DNA from: DATNPH01 sp036703315
Lineage (GTDB): Bacteria; Cyanobacteriota; Cyanobacteriia; Cyanobacteriales; Coleofasciculaceae
Direction: 5' to 3'
Assembly: GCA_036703315.1 (NCBI GenBank)
Contig: DATNPH010000080.1
Location: forward strand, 37,265-101,264
DNA: 64,000 nt
Positions 55,755 to 64,000 of this stretch are shown here, in pieces. Position numbers and translations under genes: made by a program. The notes below the pieces were generated by a model, which ran no database searches, was not told the origin of the DNA, and worked only from the letters and a program-made list of their open reading frames with translations. Numbering within the stretch: position 1 is the stretch's first letter; every line of letters begins with the position of its first letter.

Positions 55755-56282
55755 CTATGCCAGGTTTAGACTCCAAGAACCCAAGGCACCAGAGTCACCA
55801 GCAGAGCAATCATTGATGAGGATCTGCCAAGTGCCAGTGGCTGACAGACCACGAAAGACAGAGAGAGATTCCAACGAGGTGTAGCCACCGCTAGGGATAA
55901 TGGCGTTCTCTCCAGCTGCTGCTTCAAAGTCAGTATTGAAGTGGTCGTTGAAGCTGTAATTGCCTTTAAGGTCGTTGCTATAGCCACTCGAAGAAAATTG
56001 GGGTTGACCAGGTCGCCGGAACAAATCGACCACAATTCCTGATTCTACGTGACGCAACCGCACGACAAGGTCGCCAACCCAGGTATGAACCAGGTCTTTC
56101 AGCGTAACAGTCACGTCAGTGATGTTGAAGTTGTCTGTAACAATAACGTCATCCTGAAAGCTACCGCGACCATCAGGGATGTTACCTCCACGACCTACAA
56201 AAGTCGAGACGTAAGCCTCGGTGGTTGTGGCAAACTCAGCATGTACAGTGGCGGTTGGTGCATTTTGGATGAGTTGAGACAT
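55755..56282 (-). CDS. Stand-alone P-domain (proprotein convertase) protein
   Basis: A 175-residue protein made almost wholly of one P/Homo B domain: VTDNFNITDVTVTLKDLVHTW, VGDLVVRLRHVESG, GNYSFNDH, SLSVFRGLSATGTWQI and the end GALGSWSLNLA. In convertases and many secreted bacterial proteases this domain follows a subtilisin domain and aids folding or binding. Here there is neither protease domain nor a signal peptide (N-terminus MSQLIQNAPTATV). It may be exported by a type I system, or be the remnant of a larger surface protein. A possible calcium site is suggested by D-rich loops. The neighbours give no clue. Confidence 0.85.
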   Translation of the reverse strand: MSQLIQNAPTATVHAEFATTTEAYVSTFVGRGGNIPDGRGSFQDDVIVTDNFNITDVTVTLKDLVHTWVGDLVVRLRHVESGIVVDLFRRPGQPQFSSSGYSNDLKGNYSFNDHFNTDFEAAAGENAIIPSGGYTSLESLSVFRGLSATGTWQILINDCSAGDSGALGSWSLNLA

Positions 56283-57133
56283 AAATTTGATTGCTCCAAA
56301 AAACTAAAGGTTGACAAGAGAAAAAACCTAATCAGCGGAACCTTACGGTTCAGGCTTCAGTGCGTTGCGCTGCACTTCATGCTGCTTCGCAAAGGGCTAA
56401 TACGATCGCGAAATTCAACTGTTAAGAACTTTTACGATTTATTTTTTGTCTTTTATAGACACAGCCCCGAGTTTTGTTAAATTTCGCAATTTTTGCAATC
56501 ATACAAGTTCTTTATTTATTTAATAATTGCATTTTTTATATGCAGATATCTAGTAGTTGCTGATTATCTTCACTAAAAAAACACATTGAAATACAGAGTA
56601 AATTTGAGGATGTTATCAGCCATAATTCTTTTCTGTCCAGGGTTCTAGATAAACTAGCACATCATTATTCAACTAAATTTATATAATTAAGGTAAAGCAT
56701 AAATTGGAGCAATTCCTTTACTTAGGTATAAAAAATATGCCCTGTAAAAGCTAACTTTTTCAGGATAATAAAATTTGAAGCTATTTGAATGCTCCCCCTA
56801 AGATAGGGTAAAACCTTAAATGTCATACAAGCGTATGACATGTATTACGCTCTTTGCCTATTATTCCATTAGGACTTATTAATTTCAATTGTTTTGAGTA
56901 AAGATTTGTTTCTAAAAAGTGACAATAAGATAAAACCCTTACTACCTGAGCCTCAGGCTCAACTTGACAAGAAAATATATAGGTTTTATTGATCCCTCTA
57001 GCGACAAGTGCACTGCTAGCTGTGGTGAGAGCTTTTATTGCTTCCTTGCCTTTGGCCAAGCCTAGTCTCTTCTCTTTTACTGTTTCTGGGAGTAAATAAC
57101 GGTATAGGATAGAACACCCATACAAACAAACGC
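56283..57133. other. AT-rich spacer
   Basis: About 850 bases upstream of the P-domain gene. It is AT-rich from 56470 to 56800. The 100-codon minus-strand frame at 56823-57125 has no recognisable sequence and no good ribosome site; I leave it uncalled, though it starts right after the heme oxygenase terminator. Confidence 0.45.
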
Positions 57134-57162
57134 AAAAAAAAGCACCCTTTATGAGTGCCTTT
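57134..57162 (-). terminator. Factor-independent terminator of heme oxygenase gene
   Basis: On the minus strand AGGCACTC pairs with GGGTGCTT (two G-U pairs) around an ATAAA loop, followed by a run of T. It lies about 35 bases after the heme oxygenase stop. Confidence 0.8.
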
Positions 57163-57195
57163 ACACCGTAACTATTGAAAAATAGTCAGTACTGA

Positions 57196-57912
57196 CTATT
57201 CAGCTGTTGCTAGTTCTGTACTGCCGGAACCACGCCGACGTGTCAGGGTGTTGAAGAGCATCTGACCGATCGCTTTAATCAAGTTGCCTTCCAGTTCCTG
57301 GAACAGCTTCATATTCATGCCAAACGTCGCATTTGCTTCGTCAACAATCCGATCCGCTGTTGCTTCATCAACAGGTAGCTCATCTAAGGCTTCCCGGTAC
57401 TGACGCTTGAATGCCTTTTCATCTGGAATCTCTTTGAATTCATAAAAAGCAGTACCCTGCCCATCTGATAAATTCATAGCCTGTTGGGCAATCTTTTTGA
57501 GAATCTGTCCGCCCGATAAGTCACCCAGGTAGCGCGTATAGGAATGGGCAACCAACAGTTCTGGTTGGGAGGCAGACACTTGGTGAATATGCTCCACATA
57601 GTCTTTAGCTGCCGAGGAAGGAGCTATTTGCTCTCGCCAGTTAGGGCCATAGTAGAAGCTCAAGTCCTGCTCTAGGCTTTTTTTCCGGTTAAGCTCTTGG
57701 AAGTAAATTTTTGAGAGAATTGGATGCGCATGGTGGTGTTCCATCTCTTCTTCCATCGCCGAGTAGACGAAGTAGAGGTTTGCGACTAGCTTCCGGTAAG
57801 AGGTTTTCTCAACGACTCCTTTTAAGAAGCATTTGACAAACCCAACGTTTTCCGCCATTGTGTGAGCTTTTTTAGTACCCTCACGCAACTTGGTGGCTAA
57901 ATTGCTACTCAT
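57196..57912 (-). CDS. ho1: Heme oxygenase (biliverdin-producing)
   Basis: A 238-residue enzyme opening heme to biliverdin IXalpha, CO and iron with ferredoxin as electron donor; biliverdin feeds phycobilin synthesis. The proximal heme ligand is His17 (GTKKAHTMAE), and the distal helix is YLGDLSGGQ. The length is the cyanobacterial Ho1 norm of about 240 residues. The ATG beginning MSSNLATKLREG matches known starts; a GTG/ATG-type upstream extension of 23 residues is rejected. The gene is monocistronic, with a strong terminator downstream and a long AT-rich leader region upstream. Confidence 0.95.
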   Translation of the reverse strand: MSSNLATKLREGTKKAHTMAENVGFVKCFLKGVVEKTSYRKLVANLYFVYSAMEEEMEHHHAHPILSKIYFQELNRKKSLEQDLSFYYGPNWREQIAPSSAAKDYVEHIHQVSASQPELLVAHSYTRYLGDLSGGQILKKIAQQAMNLSDGQGTAFYEFKEIPDEKAFKRQYREALDELPVDEATADRIVDEANATFGMNMKLFQELEGNLIKAIGQMLFNTLTRRRGSGSTELATAE

Positions 57913-58859
57913 GCTAAATTTTCTATCCCTAAAGTTTACGGCTAATGTACGATTGGTTACGAAACAGCAAAAATCCCCCAAACCCTTAGATTAAACTGAT
58001 CTGATGAGAAATGCTGTTAAGAATTTTTAAGCGCAAGCACTCCTATGAGCAGCCAGTTGTAAAACAGCTGAGGCAGAAAACCGTCCTAGTAAGCTATCAA
58101 CACTGTCTTGAAAATAGGGAACGGAGAAGAGGGAACACGGAACAAGGGAAGAAGGATTTTCATCCTTTGTTGTGTAGGAAGTTCATGGCGTCTAATCTAA
58201 CAGTCCGAAAGCTAGCAGCCGTAGTTTCTATTAGCATACTAACAATAGTAGTCGCCACCGACGTCCCACTAATGAGCAACTACCGAGTAACAATTCATTT
58301 GCAATAAGCTTGGTTTAGATTGTTTCAATTTCTTTGAAATAACGAGCAATTACTACAAATTTTAGCCATTAATTTTTAGAATCAGATGATTATTTGTTAC
58401 TTAATCTAAGTTGATTCTTTTTCGAGATTATTCATAGATTATATTACGATATATTTCTAGTCTGAATCTAGTTAAATCGGGAAAACTAAGATTAGCAGGT
58501 ATTTGACCTGTTCTCTAGATGCAATTTGAATGCATATTAACTTTATATTTAAGGCAAAATTTTATATCTAATTGAGTAGACTAACAGTATTGTCGTTGAA
58601 AACATGTTTCTCAGAAAATATATCTAACTATTTTGCCGATTTAAGTATAACGTTAAGGAGGCTTGTGATTATGAATACAAGATTTAGAATGAAGATTTAC
58701 TCTCTAACTTAGTATTTCTTTAGTCAGAGCTTGGCTCTATTGTTACGATGACAAGTTACTAATTTATACCTAGAGTTAATCCCAAAGAAAGATTAACTCA
58801 AAATATTAGTTCAATAACATATAGTAGCAAGAAATTCAGAAGCTAGTTTTTTAGTTGAA
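57913..58859. other. Long spacer between heme oxygenase and hflX
   Basis: About 950 bases between divergent genes. The left third holds a family A repeat; the right two thirds (58310-58860) are extremely AT-rich, without gene. A 98-codon frame at 58011-58307 runs through the repeat and is judged non-coding. Promoters of both genes are expected here. Confidence 0.5.
58103..58187 (+). repeat. Dispersed repeat, family A copy
   Basis: CTGTCTTGAAAATAG, a purine-rich section (GAACGGAGAAGAGGGAACAC), then AAGGATTTTCATCCTTTGTT, GTGTAGGAAGTTCATGG. The ends match the copy at 24766 (left) and the copy at 15476 (right), making this the most complete member. AAGGAT-TTTC-ATCCTT forms a small hairpin. Confidence 0.75.
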
Positions 58860-60581
58860 ATGAGCGAGACAATTTACGGGAAAATTAAAGGATTAAAATC
58901 GAGTCAAATTAAGGAACTACAACAGCTGTATGATCAGCGACAACCAGGCGATCGCCTAATTACCCCTGAATTTGCACAGCAGCTAGCAGCCATTAGTTCA
59001 GAAATTCATCAGTCCGTATGTTCTTACATCAATCGCCGTGGGCAGGTAATCCGAGTCGCAGTAGGTACCCCAGCTCAAACTAAAATTCCTCCACAAGAAC
59101 TGCCTCGGCATGGTACTCAACGTTTAAGTGGGATTCGTTGCCTTGCCACTCAACTCAAAGGAGAGACACCTGATGTAGGGGCACTCACAGCAATGGCACA
59201 GCAACGTTTAGATGCTTTAGTTGTGTTAATCCCAAATGGTAACGGGACTAAACAACGAAATGGTACAGCTACGGACTATGTTAAGGAAGCTTACCTAGCT
59301 CACCTTGTACCCAATTTAGAAACGCCTTGGCTCGTTTCTTCTCCTCTGGGACTAGATGACCTGATCGAGCAAGACTTTGACGAATTAGTTGATGAATGGG
59401 AAACGGAGTTTCAAGCAGCAGGCTTTGAAACATCACAATTCCAAGAAACCCAGTCCGATCACGATCGCGTTCTGCTAGTCGGACTGATGACCGAGGACAT
59501 ATCTGAACAACGATTTCAAGATGGACTCGAGGAACTGACTCGGTTGGTTGAGAGCGCCAGAGGAGAGGTATTAGGAGTGGTGCAACAAAAGCGATCGCGT
59601 CCTCATCCTCAAACAGTCGTTGGTCAGGGCAAGATAGAAGAAATTGCCCATTTGGCTCATCAGCTTGGAGCCAATCTCATTGTCTTTGACCGAGACATCT
59701 CCGCCTCTCAAGGGCGAAACTTAGAAGCCGAGATTGGCATCTCAGTGGTAGACCGGACTGAAGTGATTCTGGATATCTTCGCTCAACGCGCTCAATCCCA
59801 AGCAGGTAAATTGCAAGTGGAACTGGCGCAACTGGAATACATGCTGCCTAGGCTTCGTGGTCGAGGTCAGGGGATGTCCAGGCTAGGAGGTGGAATTGGT
59901 ACTAGAGGACCAGGTGAAACCAGACTAGAAACTGAGCGGCGAGTTATTCAGCGGCGAATCGCTCAACTCCAGCAGGAAGTTAACCAACTACAAGCCCATC
60001 GTGCTCGGTTACGACAACAGCGACAACAGCAAGAAGTTCCCACTATTGCAGTGGTGGGTTATACCAATGCAGGGAAATCCACGCTACTGAATGTCTTGAC
60101 TCATGCCGAGGTTTATACAGCCGATCAACTCTTTGCTACCCTCGATCCAACAACACGAAAGCTGGTCATTACAGACCCCGAAACCCAGGCACGGCGGACG
60201 ATTCTTCTGACTGATACCGTAGGGTTTATTCACGAACTCCCACCACCTCTGATGGATGCATTCCGAGCCACCTTAGAGGAAGTCACTGAGGCAGATGCGT
60301 TGCTCCATGTGGTCGATCTTTCCCATCCCGCTTGGGAAAGCCACATTCGTTCAGTGATGGATGTGCTAGGAGAAATGCCTGCCCTTCCGGGTCCAGCTTT
60401 GATTGCTTTTAATAAGGTTGATCAGGTCGATAGCGAATCTCTGGCTTTAGCTCAGCAAGAGTATCCCGAAGCTGTATTTATTTCAGCCACGGAGCGTTTA
60501 GGTTTAGATACGCTACGGCAGCGATTGATGCAACTCATTGACGAAGCCGTTTCACCTGTAGGCGTTGCACAAAGACCTTAG
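58860..60581 (+). CDS. hflX: GTPase HflX
   Basis: A 573-residue ribosome-associated GTPase that splits stalled or heat-stressed 70S ribosomes. The HflX domain contains QKRSRPHPQTVVGQGKIEEI and SRLGGGIGTRGPGETRLE; the G domain has G1 GYTNAGKST (400-408), G3 DTVGFIHELP, G4 FNKVDQ and G5 SATERLG. Compared with the 426-residue E. coli protein it has about 180 extra N-terminal residues, a known feature of cyanobacterial HflX. The ATG (MSETIYGKIKGLKSSQ) matches homologues. Monocistronic; hfq is not adjacent, as expected outside proteobacteria. Confidence 0.96.
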   Translation: MSETIYGKIKGLKSSQIKELQQLYDQRQPGDRLITPEFAQQLAAISSEIHQSVCSYINRRGQVIRVAVGTPAQTKIPPQELPRHGTQRLSGIRCLATQLKGETPDVGALTAMAQQRLDALVVLIPNGNGTKQRNGTATDYVKEAYLAHLVPNLETPWLVSSPLGLDDLIEQDFDELVDEWETEFQAAGFETSQFQETQSDHDRVLLVGLMTEDISEQRFQDGLEELTRLVESARGEVLGVVQQKRSRPHPQTVVGQGKIEEIAHLAHQLGANLIVFDRDISASQGRNLEAEIGISVVDRTEVILDIFAQRAQSQAGKLQVELAQLEYMLPRLRGRGQGMSRLGGGIGTRGPGETRLETERRVIQRRIAQLQQEVNQLQAHRARLRQQRQQQEVPTIAVVGYTNAGKSTLLNVLTHAEVYTADQLFATLDPTTRKLVITDPETQARRTILLTDTVGFIHELPPPLMDAFRATLEEVTEADALLHVVDLSHPAWESHIRSVMDVLGEMPALPGPALIAFNKVDQVDSESLALAQQEYPEAVFISATERLGLDTLRQRLMQLIDEAVSPVGVAQRP

Positions 60582-60734
60582 TACCGCTATGCGCAAGTCA
60601 AAATTTTGTGTTCTTAATAACCAATTGACTTAATCTTAGTTCATTCCTATAGGCAGACGAGCCGATAAAGCCACAGAGGTAGATTATGAGCCTGAGGTGC
60701 TATTAGCCTGGGCTGTCTGCATAGGGGAGGAGTG

Positions 60735-61820
60735 ATGAGTGAACTGAACAACAATGTATTCATGCTTGCCACAGTAGTTGTGGGTGCATTGTTCGCCATA
60801 TGGGTCGTGGTGCGATCGCTGCGCAAATATAATCTGAGCGGCAAGACGGTGCTGATCACAGGTGGGTCGCGTGGACTGGGTCTAGTTATGGCACGCGAAT
60901 TAATGCGGGAAGGAGCGCATTTGGCAATTTGTGCCCGTGATCAAGCTGAGTTGGAACGCGCCCGTACAGATTTGATTAAGTACGGTGCGGATGTGCTGGC
61001 AGTGCCGTGTGATGTGACCGACATAGAGCAGGTCAACAAGATGGTGCAAACTGTGCGCGATAGCTTTGGTCAGATTAACGTACTCATCAACAATGCAGGT
61101 GCGATCGCCGTCGGTCCGATCGAGGTGATGACGCCTGAAGACTACGAAGCAGCCATGAAAATCCATTTCTGGGCACCACTTTACACAACACTTGCGGTAT
61201 TGCCCGAAATGCGCCAACGGCACGAGGGTCGCATTGTTAATATCTCGTCCATTGGTGGCAAGATCAGCGTGCCGCACCTGTTACCGTACAGCGCTAGTAA
61301 GTTTGCGTTGACTGGGTTTTCCGAAGGATTGCGAGCGGAGTTGGCGAAAGACGGGATCGTTGTGACCACTATATGTCCTGGTCTAATGCGTACAGGCAGC
61401 CCACATAACGCAATTTTCAAAGGTCAGCATCGTGCCGAATACACTTGGTTTAGCATCAGTGATTCCCTTCCCATTATTTCCATGAGTGCTGAACGTGCAG
61501 CGCGTCAGATCATTGCAGCTTGCAAGCATGGTGATGCGGAAGTTGTACTATCACTCACCGCACAGATTGCTGTCAAGTTTCACGAGCTATTTCCAGGACT
61601 CACTGCCAATCTACTAGGCTTTTTCAACACGTTATTGCCCAAACCGGGCGGTATTGGAACCGATAGCGCCAAGGGCAAAGATAGCTATTCCTCTGTATCA
61701 CCATCTGGATTAACTGCATTAAGCGATAAAGCCGCAGAGCAAAACAACGAAATTGCTGAAGCGGGCTTGGATAGTGAACTGTTTAGCGATCGCAGCGAGG
61801 AAATACAGAAAATTTCCTGA
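60735..61820 (+). CDS. Membrane-anchored short-chain dehydrogenase/reductase
   Basis: A 361-residue SDR oxidoreductase with an N-terminal transmembrane helix (about 8-26, VFMLATVVVGALFAIWVVV). The cofactor loop is TGGSRGLG (42-49), NNAG follows at 119-122, and the catalytic Ser/Tyr/Lys are in SSIGG and Y185SASK189. Arg68 after the second beta strand (CARD) suggests NADP(H) preference. The tail from about 300 is Ser/Glu-rich and probably disordered. Substrate unknown. GGAGG lies four bases before the ATG; an overlapping GTG one codon earlier is less well spaced. It follows hflX by about 150 bases. Confidence 0.88.
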   Translation: MSELNNNVFMLATVVVGALFAIWVVVRSLRKYNLSGKTVLITGGSRGLGLVMARELMREGAHLAICARDQAELERARTDLIKYGADVLAVPCDVTDIEQVNKMVQTVRDSFGQINVLINNAGAIAVGPIEVMTPEDYEAAMKIHFWAPLYTTLAVLPEMRQRHEGRIVNISSIGGKISVPHLLPYSASKFALTGFSEGLRAELAKDGIVVTTICPGLMRTGSPHNAIFKGQHRAEYTWFSISDSLPIISMSAERAARQIIAACKHGDAEVVLSLTAQIAVKFHELFPGLTANLLGFFNTLLPKPGGIGTDSAKGKDSYSSVSPSGLTALSDKAAEQNNEIAEAGLDSELFSDRSEEIQKIS

Positions 61821-61899
61821 ACACATATAAACCTAATCTATAACGGTAAGAGACTTTCAAGCATTAAGAAGATAACTCTAATAAGGTTGTGCTCAAACT

Positions 61900-62082
61900 A
61901 TGAACATCAGTCCAGGCGTTAAAGTTGAAAAAACTAAAATTATCAACGAACTAATTGAAGAACTTCATCGCTTTATCGAAGAGCTTGAACAACAGTTTAG
62001 AAAAGATTCGTGCGGATTAAAGGAAGGCGTAGAAACTGATAATAGCTCTGGGGCTGTAAAAAACAGAGGACCGAAAGTTTAG
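61900..62082 (+). CDS. Small acidic/basic hypothetical protein
   Basis: A 60-residue protein (MNISPGVKVEKTKIINELIEEL...) with a clear amphipathic helix at about 10-35 (ELIEELHRFIEELEQQF) and a Ser/Gly-rich tail. The composition is protein-like, but there is no strong ribosome site and no family is recognised. It lies 79 bases after the SDR gene. Confidence 0.4.
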   Translation: MNISPGVKVEKTKIINELIEELHRFIEELEQQFRKDSCGLKEGVETDNSSGAVKNRGPKV

Positions 62083-62318
62083 AACCTCGTCTTAAGAAGG
62101 GGGGGGATTGAGTTAGTCGTTAGTAGCTCGTGGGGGGATTAGATTACAAGCTTCTCCAAAAACTGAACAGTTGCGCTCTACTATCCACTATCCTCTGGAC
62201 CACCTTTCCTCTCCTAACTTAAAAAGAAGGAAACTAAAGTACGGGGTAGGCGTTGATAACTCTATAAGTGACAACGAACTGATTTAACATAAATCAGTTC
62301 CCTTTTTTTCATCAATGG

Positions 62319-62458
62319 CTCTAATAAAACCTCTTGCATTAAATCTGAATTACCCCCTTAGTCCCCCCTTGTAAAGGGGAAAATCCCCCTCCCCTTACTA
62401 AGGGGACGGCTGGGGTAGGGTACTTTGGTATTTTTGCACGAGGTTTATTGTTTTAGAG
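62319..62458. mobile_element. MITE-like element
   Basis: About 140 bases with imperfect terminal inverted repeats: CTCTAATAAAACCTCTTGCA on the left, and TGCACGAGGTTTATTG, TTTTAGAG on the right. The interior is the C-rich/G-rich CCCCCTTAGTCCCCCCTTGT and CCCCTTACTAAGGGG, a pattern repeated widely in cyanobacterial genomes. It overlaps the 3' end of the gene on the minus strand. No transposase. Confidence 0.7.
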
Positions 62459-63387
62459 GGTTCTAAGCTCGAACCATATAACTCAACAAATCTTTTAAAA
62501 AGCCACATAGTTTCATGATTTGAAACTCTACTTAAATTGGCTAAACGATATATATTTATTTGGGCTAGTTTACGTAAATAGGGCAAATCTTCAAAGAGGG
62601 TCAAACAAGATGCAAAATGCAAGAGGATTTGCAGTAATGGTTTGGGCCACTGTAGATTACTATAGATATCTATACATAATTTATGTTCATGCTTACTTAA
62701 GGGAACAACATTAAACATAACAATTATATATTTGTTGTTGTAAACCGGAATACAAAGTTCAACAGTATAGGGATTATGCAATATCAATCCCACTTCAACT
62801 ATAGGCAACCTCCAAATTCGCAGAGCATTAACTGGAGAATCTAAAATGGTTTGGAATTTAACCATTCCACCAAGAGCTGTAGGCTGAAAGTCGCTGACTT
62901 TCAGAACCTTCAAATTATTAAGACTAAAATTATGTATTGTTTCCAAATGTTTTAAATTCAATAAATGATAGATTTGGCATAGATAGGGAAAAGGCAAAAT
63001 ATATTCTTGGCTGATCATATGTTGTTCTTGCAACTCAAGCATTCGGGATTGAGCTGAACATAAATGTACTTCATCCTGGTAAAGAGTTAAATCCGCTTGA
63101 TATCTTTGAATAGTCTTTAAGCCACCGCTATTAAAACTTTTTTCTGGCTTCAAAGACACCCAACTTATAAATAGGAAAGAAGCGGTGAATAGTTGTGCGA
63201 TTTCTATTGCCGATAAATAACCGTCAGCCAAGGAAGCAAGGCTTCTATCAGTGATTCCAAATAGCCAAGAGTGAATTCCAAAAATCCAAATATTATTTTT
63301 GAGCTTGGTTATGAAAAGAGAAAGTTCTAGAGATTGATTAGTCTGGAGCGGTTCATAACCATTGTTTTGAAAGATATGACTAAACAT
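62398..63387 (-). CDS. Hypothetical protein, C-terminus from MITE
   Basis: A 329-residue protein that I do not recognise. It has a hydrophobic stretch at about 60-80 (IEIAQLFTASFLFISWVSL) and is rich in Leu and aromatic residues, with no known motif. The last 20 residues (EPSKTINLVQKYQSTLPQPSP region) are encoded by the MITE-like element, so the native C-terminus was probably replaced by read-through into it. The start ATG (MFSHIFQNNGYEP) has no obvious ribosome site. AT-rich codon use is like that of other lineage-specific genes. Confidence 0.65.
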   Translation of the reverse strand: MFSHIFQNNGYEPLQTNQSLELSLFITKLKNNIWIFGIHSWLFGITDRSLASLADGYLSAIEIAQLFTASFLFISWVSLKPEKSFNSGGLKTIQRYQADLTLYQDEVHLCSAQSRMLELQEQHMISQEYILPFPYLCQIYHLLNLKHLETIHNFSLNNLKVLKVSDFQPTALGGMVKFQTILDSPVNALRIWRLPIVEVGLILHNPYTVELCIPVYNNKYIIVMFNVVPLSKHEHKLCIDIYSNLQWPKPLLQILLHFASCLTLFEDLPYLRKLAQINIYRLANLSRVSNHETMWLFKRFVELYGSSLEPSKTINLVQKYQSTLPQPSP

Positions 63388-63512
63388 AGCAATCCAATAT
63401 GTTTCAATAGGTTAAAATTTTTCTATTTATTCAGACACAGAAAATTTATCCAAAAAATTAGCCAATGGATGCAATTCCTTGGGAAGTTTAGTAGTCAAAT
63501 TTAAACAATACT

Positions 63513-63538
63513 AAAACGCCTCAATCAGAGCGTTTTTT
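63513..63538 (+). terminator. Hairpin with T-run
   Basis: AAAACGC-CTCAATCAGA-GCGTTTT followed by TTATTG. It has the form of a factor-independent terminator on the plus strand and is nearly symmetric, so it may work in both directions. No gene ends directly before it on the plus strand. Confidence 0.5.
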
Positions 63539-63814
63539 ATTGTTCTGGTCGCTGATAAACTTTCAATAATATATTTTTCTTGGAGTCATGTTTTGTGCTT
63601 AGTACTAAGCTAACACTTAAGATTTTTAGTACCCTCTCTCTGAAGGAGAGGCTAACTTTCTATCCAAATAATGAGCTAGGTTATAAGTTAGTAGGTATTG
63701 CTCAAGCAAAAATTGTTCTTTTCTCTTGGAATGCAAAGTATAGTCGAAAGCACTATAAAGGCTTTCGGCGGTAGTCTAGGTTGTGCGTTAATAAACTACA
63801 ATGCAACAGACTCC
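63539..63814. other. Spacer without recognised gene
   Basis: About 280 bases. Two overlapping short plus-strand frames (63580-63774 and 63698-63901) have no recognised sequence. Because the stretch lies between two terminator-like hairpins on the plus strand, a small RNA is conceivable, but nothing in the sequence proves one. Confidence 0.35.
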
Positions 63815-63846
63815 AGCCCAGTGATTTTTTTTCTGGGCTTCTTTTT
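63815..63846 (+). terminator. Terminator-like hairpin near right edge
   Basis: AGCCCAG (63815-63821) and CTGGGCT (63833-63839) form a 7-bp stem around a T-rich loop, followed by TCTTTTT on the plus strand. On the minus strand the following bases are not T-rich, so plus-strand termination is favoured. It also directly follows the stop codon of the partial minus-strand gene. Confidence 0.6.
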
Positions 63847-64000
63847 ATCTCAGAGGTACTCCAGTTGGAGGAATCTTTGTAGCATCGATAGTAACGCTTG
63901 AACCATCAGGATAATGGTAAGTCGTAGAGCCGTCACCATGATTAACTCTCACGCTGGGGAGAGTCGCCTGACCAGACGGCTTAGAGATAACACCATTAGC
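63845..64000 (-). CDS. C-terminal part of an unknown protein
   Basis: The minus-strand frame is open from the right window edge and ends at a TAA. The 51 visible residues (SVRVNHGDGSTTYHYPDG, SSVTIDATKIPPTGVPLR) are Gly/Ser/Thr-rich with alternating polar-hydrophobic pattern, suggesting beta structure, perhaps a repeat of a surface or toxin-like protein. The start lies outside the window. Family not recognised. Confidence 0.55.
   Translation of the reverse strand, partial: ANGVISKPSGQATLPSVRVNHGDGSTTYHYPDGSSVTIDATKIPPTGVPLR

Noticed and set aside
56823..57125. 100-codon minus-strand frame downstream of heme oxygenase
   Set aside because: No ribosome site, no recognised sequence, AT-rich surroundings; could be real but not supportable.
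58011..58307. 98-codon plus-strand frame
   Set aside because: It runs through a family A dispersed repeat and has no protein-like pattern.

Overview
The window looks like a cyanobacterial chromosome segment. Evidence: the palindrome GCGATCGC (HIP1) recurs throughout, inside and between genes, and there are a plant/cyanobacterial-type heme oxygenase, a beta-carbonic anhydrase with cyanobacterial N-terminal sequence, an HHL1-like protein, two small proteins resembling the Mo-dependent nitrogenase C-terminal family, a PatA-type N-terminal domain protein, large PAS/GAF hybrid kinases, and heptamer tandem repeats. Loose gene packing and abundant repeats suggest a filamentous or otherwise morphologically complex lineage; the genus cannot be fixed from the sequence alone. 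I saw no rRNA, tRNA, CRISPR array or intact transposase.

Layout. 1-2.2 kb: 3' end of cobM, a zinc-ribbon protein, a flavin reductase and an MIF-like tautomerase. 2.2-10 kb: two very large orphan histidine kinases flank a beta-carbonic anhydrase; one kinase carries an entire ABC-type periplasmic-binding-protein domain with no signal peptide. 10-14 kb: sbcC, with a decayed copy of its own 3' end next to it. 14.8-18.5 kb: a glycine-zipper stress protein, a receiver-only response regulator and an HTH-NACHT NTPase. 18.7-22.4 kb: two lipoprotein paralogues with the same N-terminal half but different C-terminal domains (caspase-like protease with an EF-hand loop; thioredoxin-like CxxC domain), followed by a CcdA-type thiol transporter. 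23-29.7 kb: a carbohydrate ABC importer with a GDSL hydrolase. 30-35.5 kb: porin remnant, two cysteine-less rhodanese paralogues, RNase D-like exonuclease, CAP lipoprotein, trpB and a DUF4388 protein.

36-47.7 kb is the most unusual stretch. A TIR-NACHT-multi-TM protein on the plus strand faces a minus-strand series: AAA+ ATPase (DUF815), a membrane coiled-coil protein with a TerB-C-like tail, a secreted repeat protein, a BrxD-like (DUF2791) ATPase and an Lhr/BrxHI-like helicase, plus a Uma2 nuclease pseudogene. I read it as a candidate stress or anti-phage island built from BREX- and Ter-related parts without a full BREX set.

48.5-64 kb: a PEP-CTERM-like protein without its anchor, oligopeptidase A, HHL1-like protein, two Mo-nitrogenase-C-like paralogues around a polysaccharide deacetylase, a lone P-domain protein, heme oxygenase with a clear terminator, hflX, a membrane-anchored SDR enzyme, an unknown protein whose C-terminus is supplied by a MITE-like repeat, and a partial gene at the right edge. 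Several dispersed repeat families occur in the spacers, the best being a roughly 70-90 bp element present in five copies.
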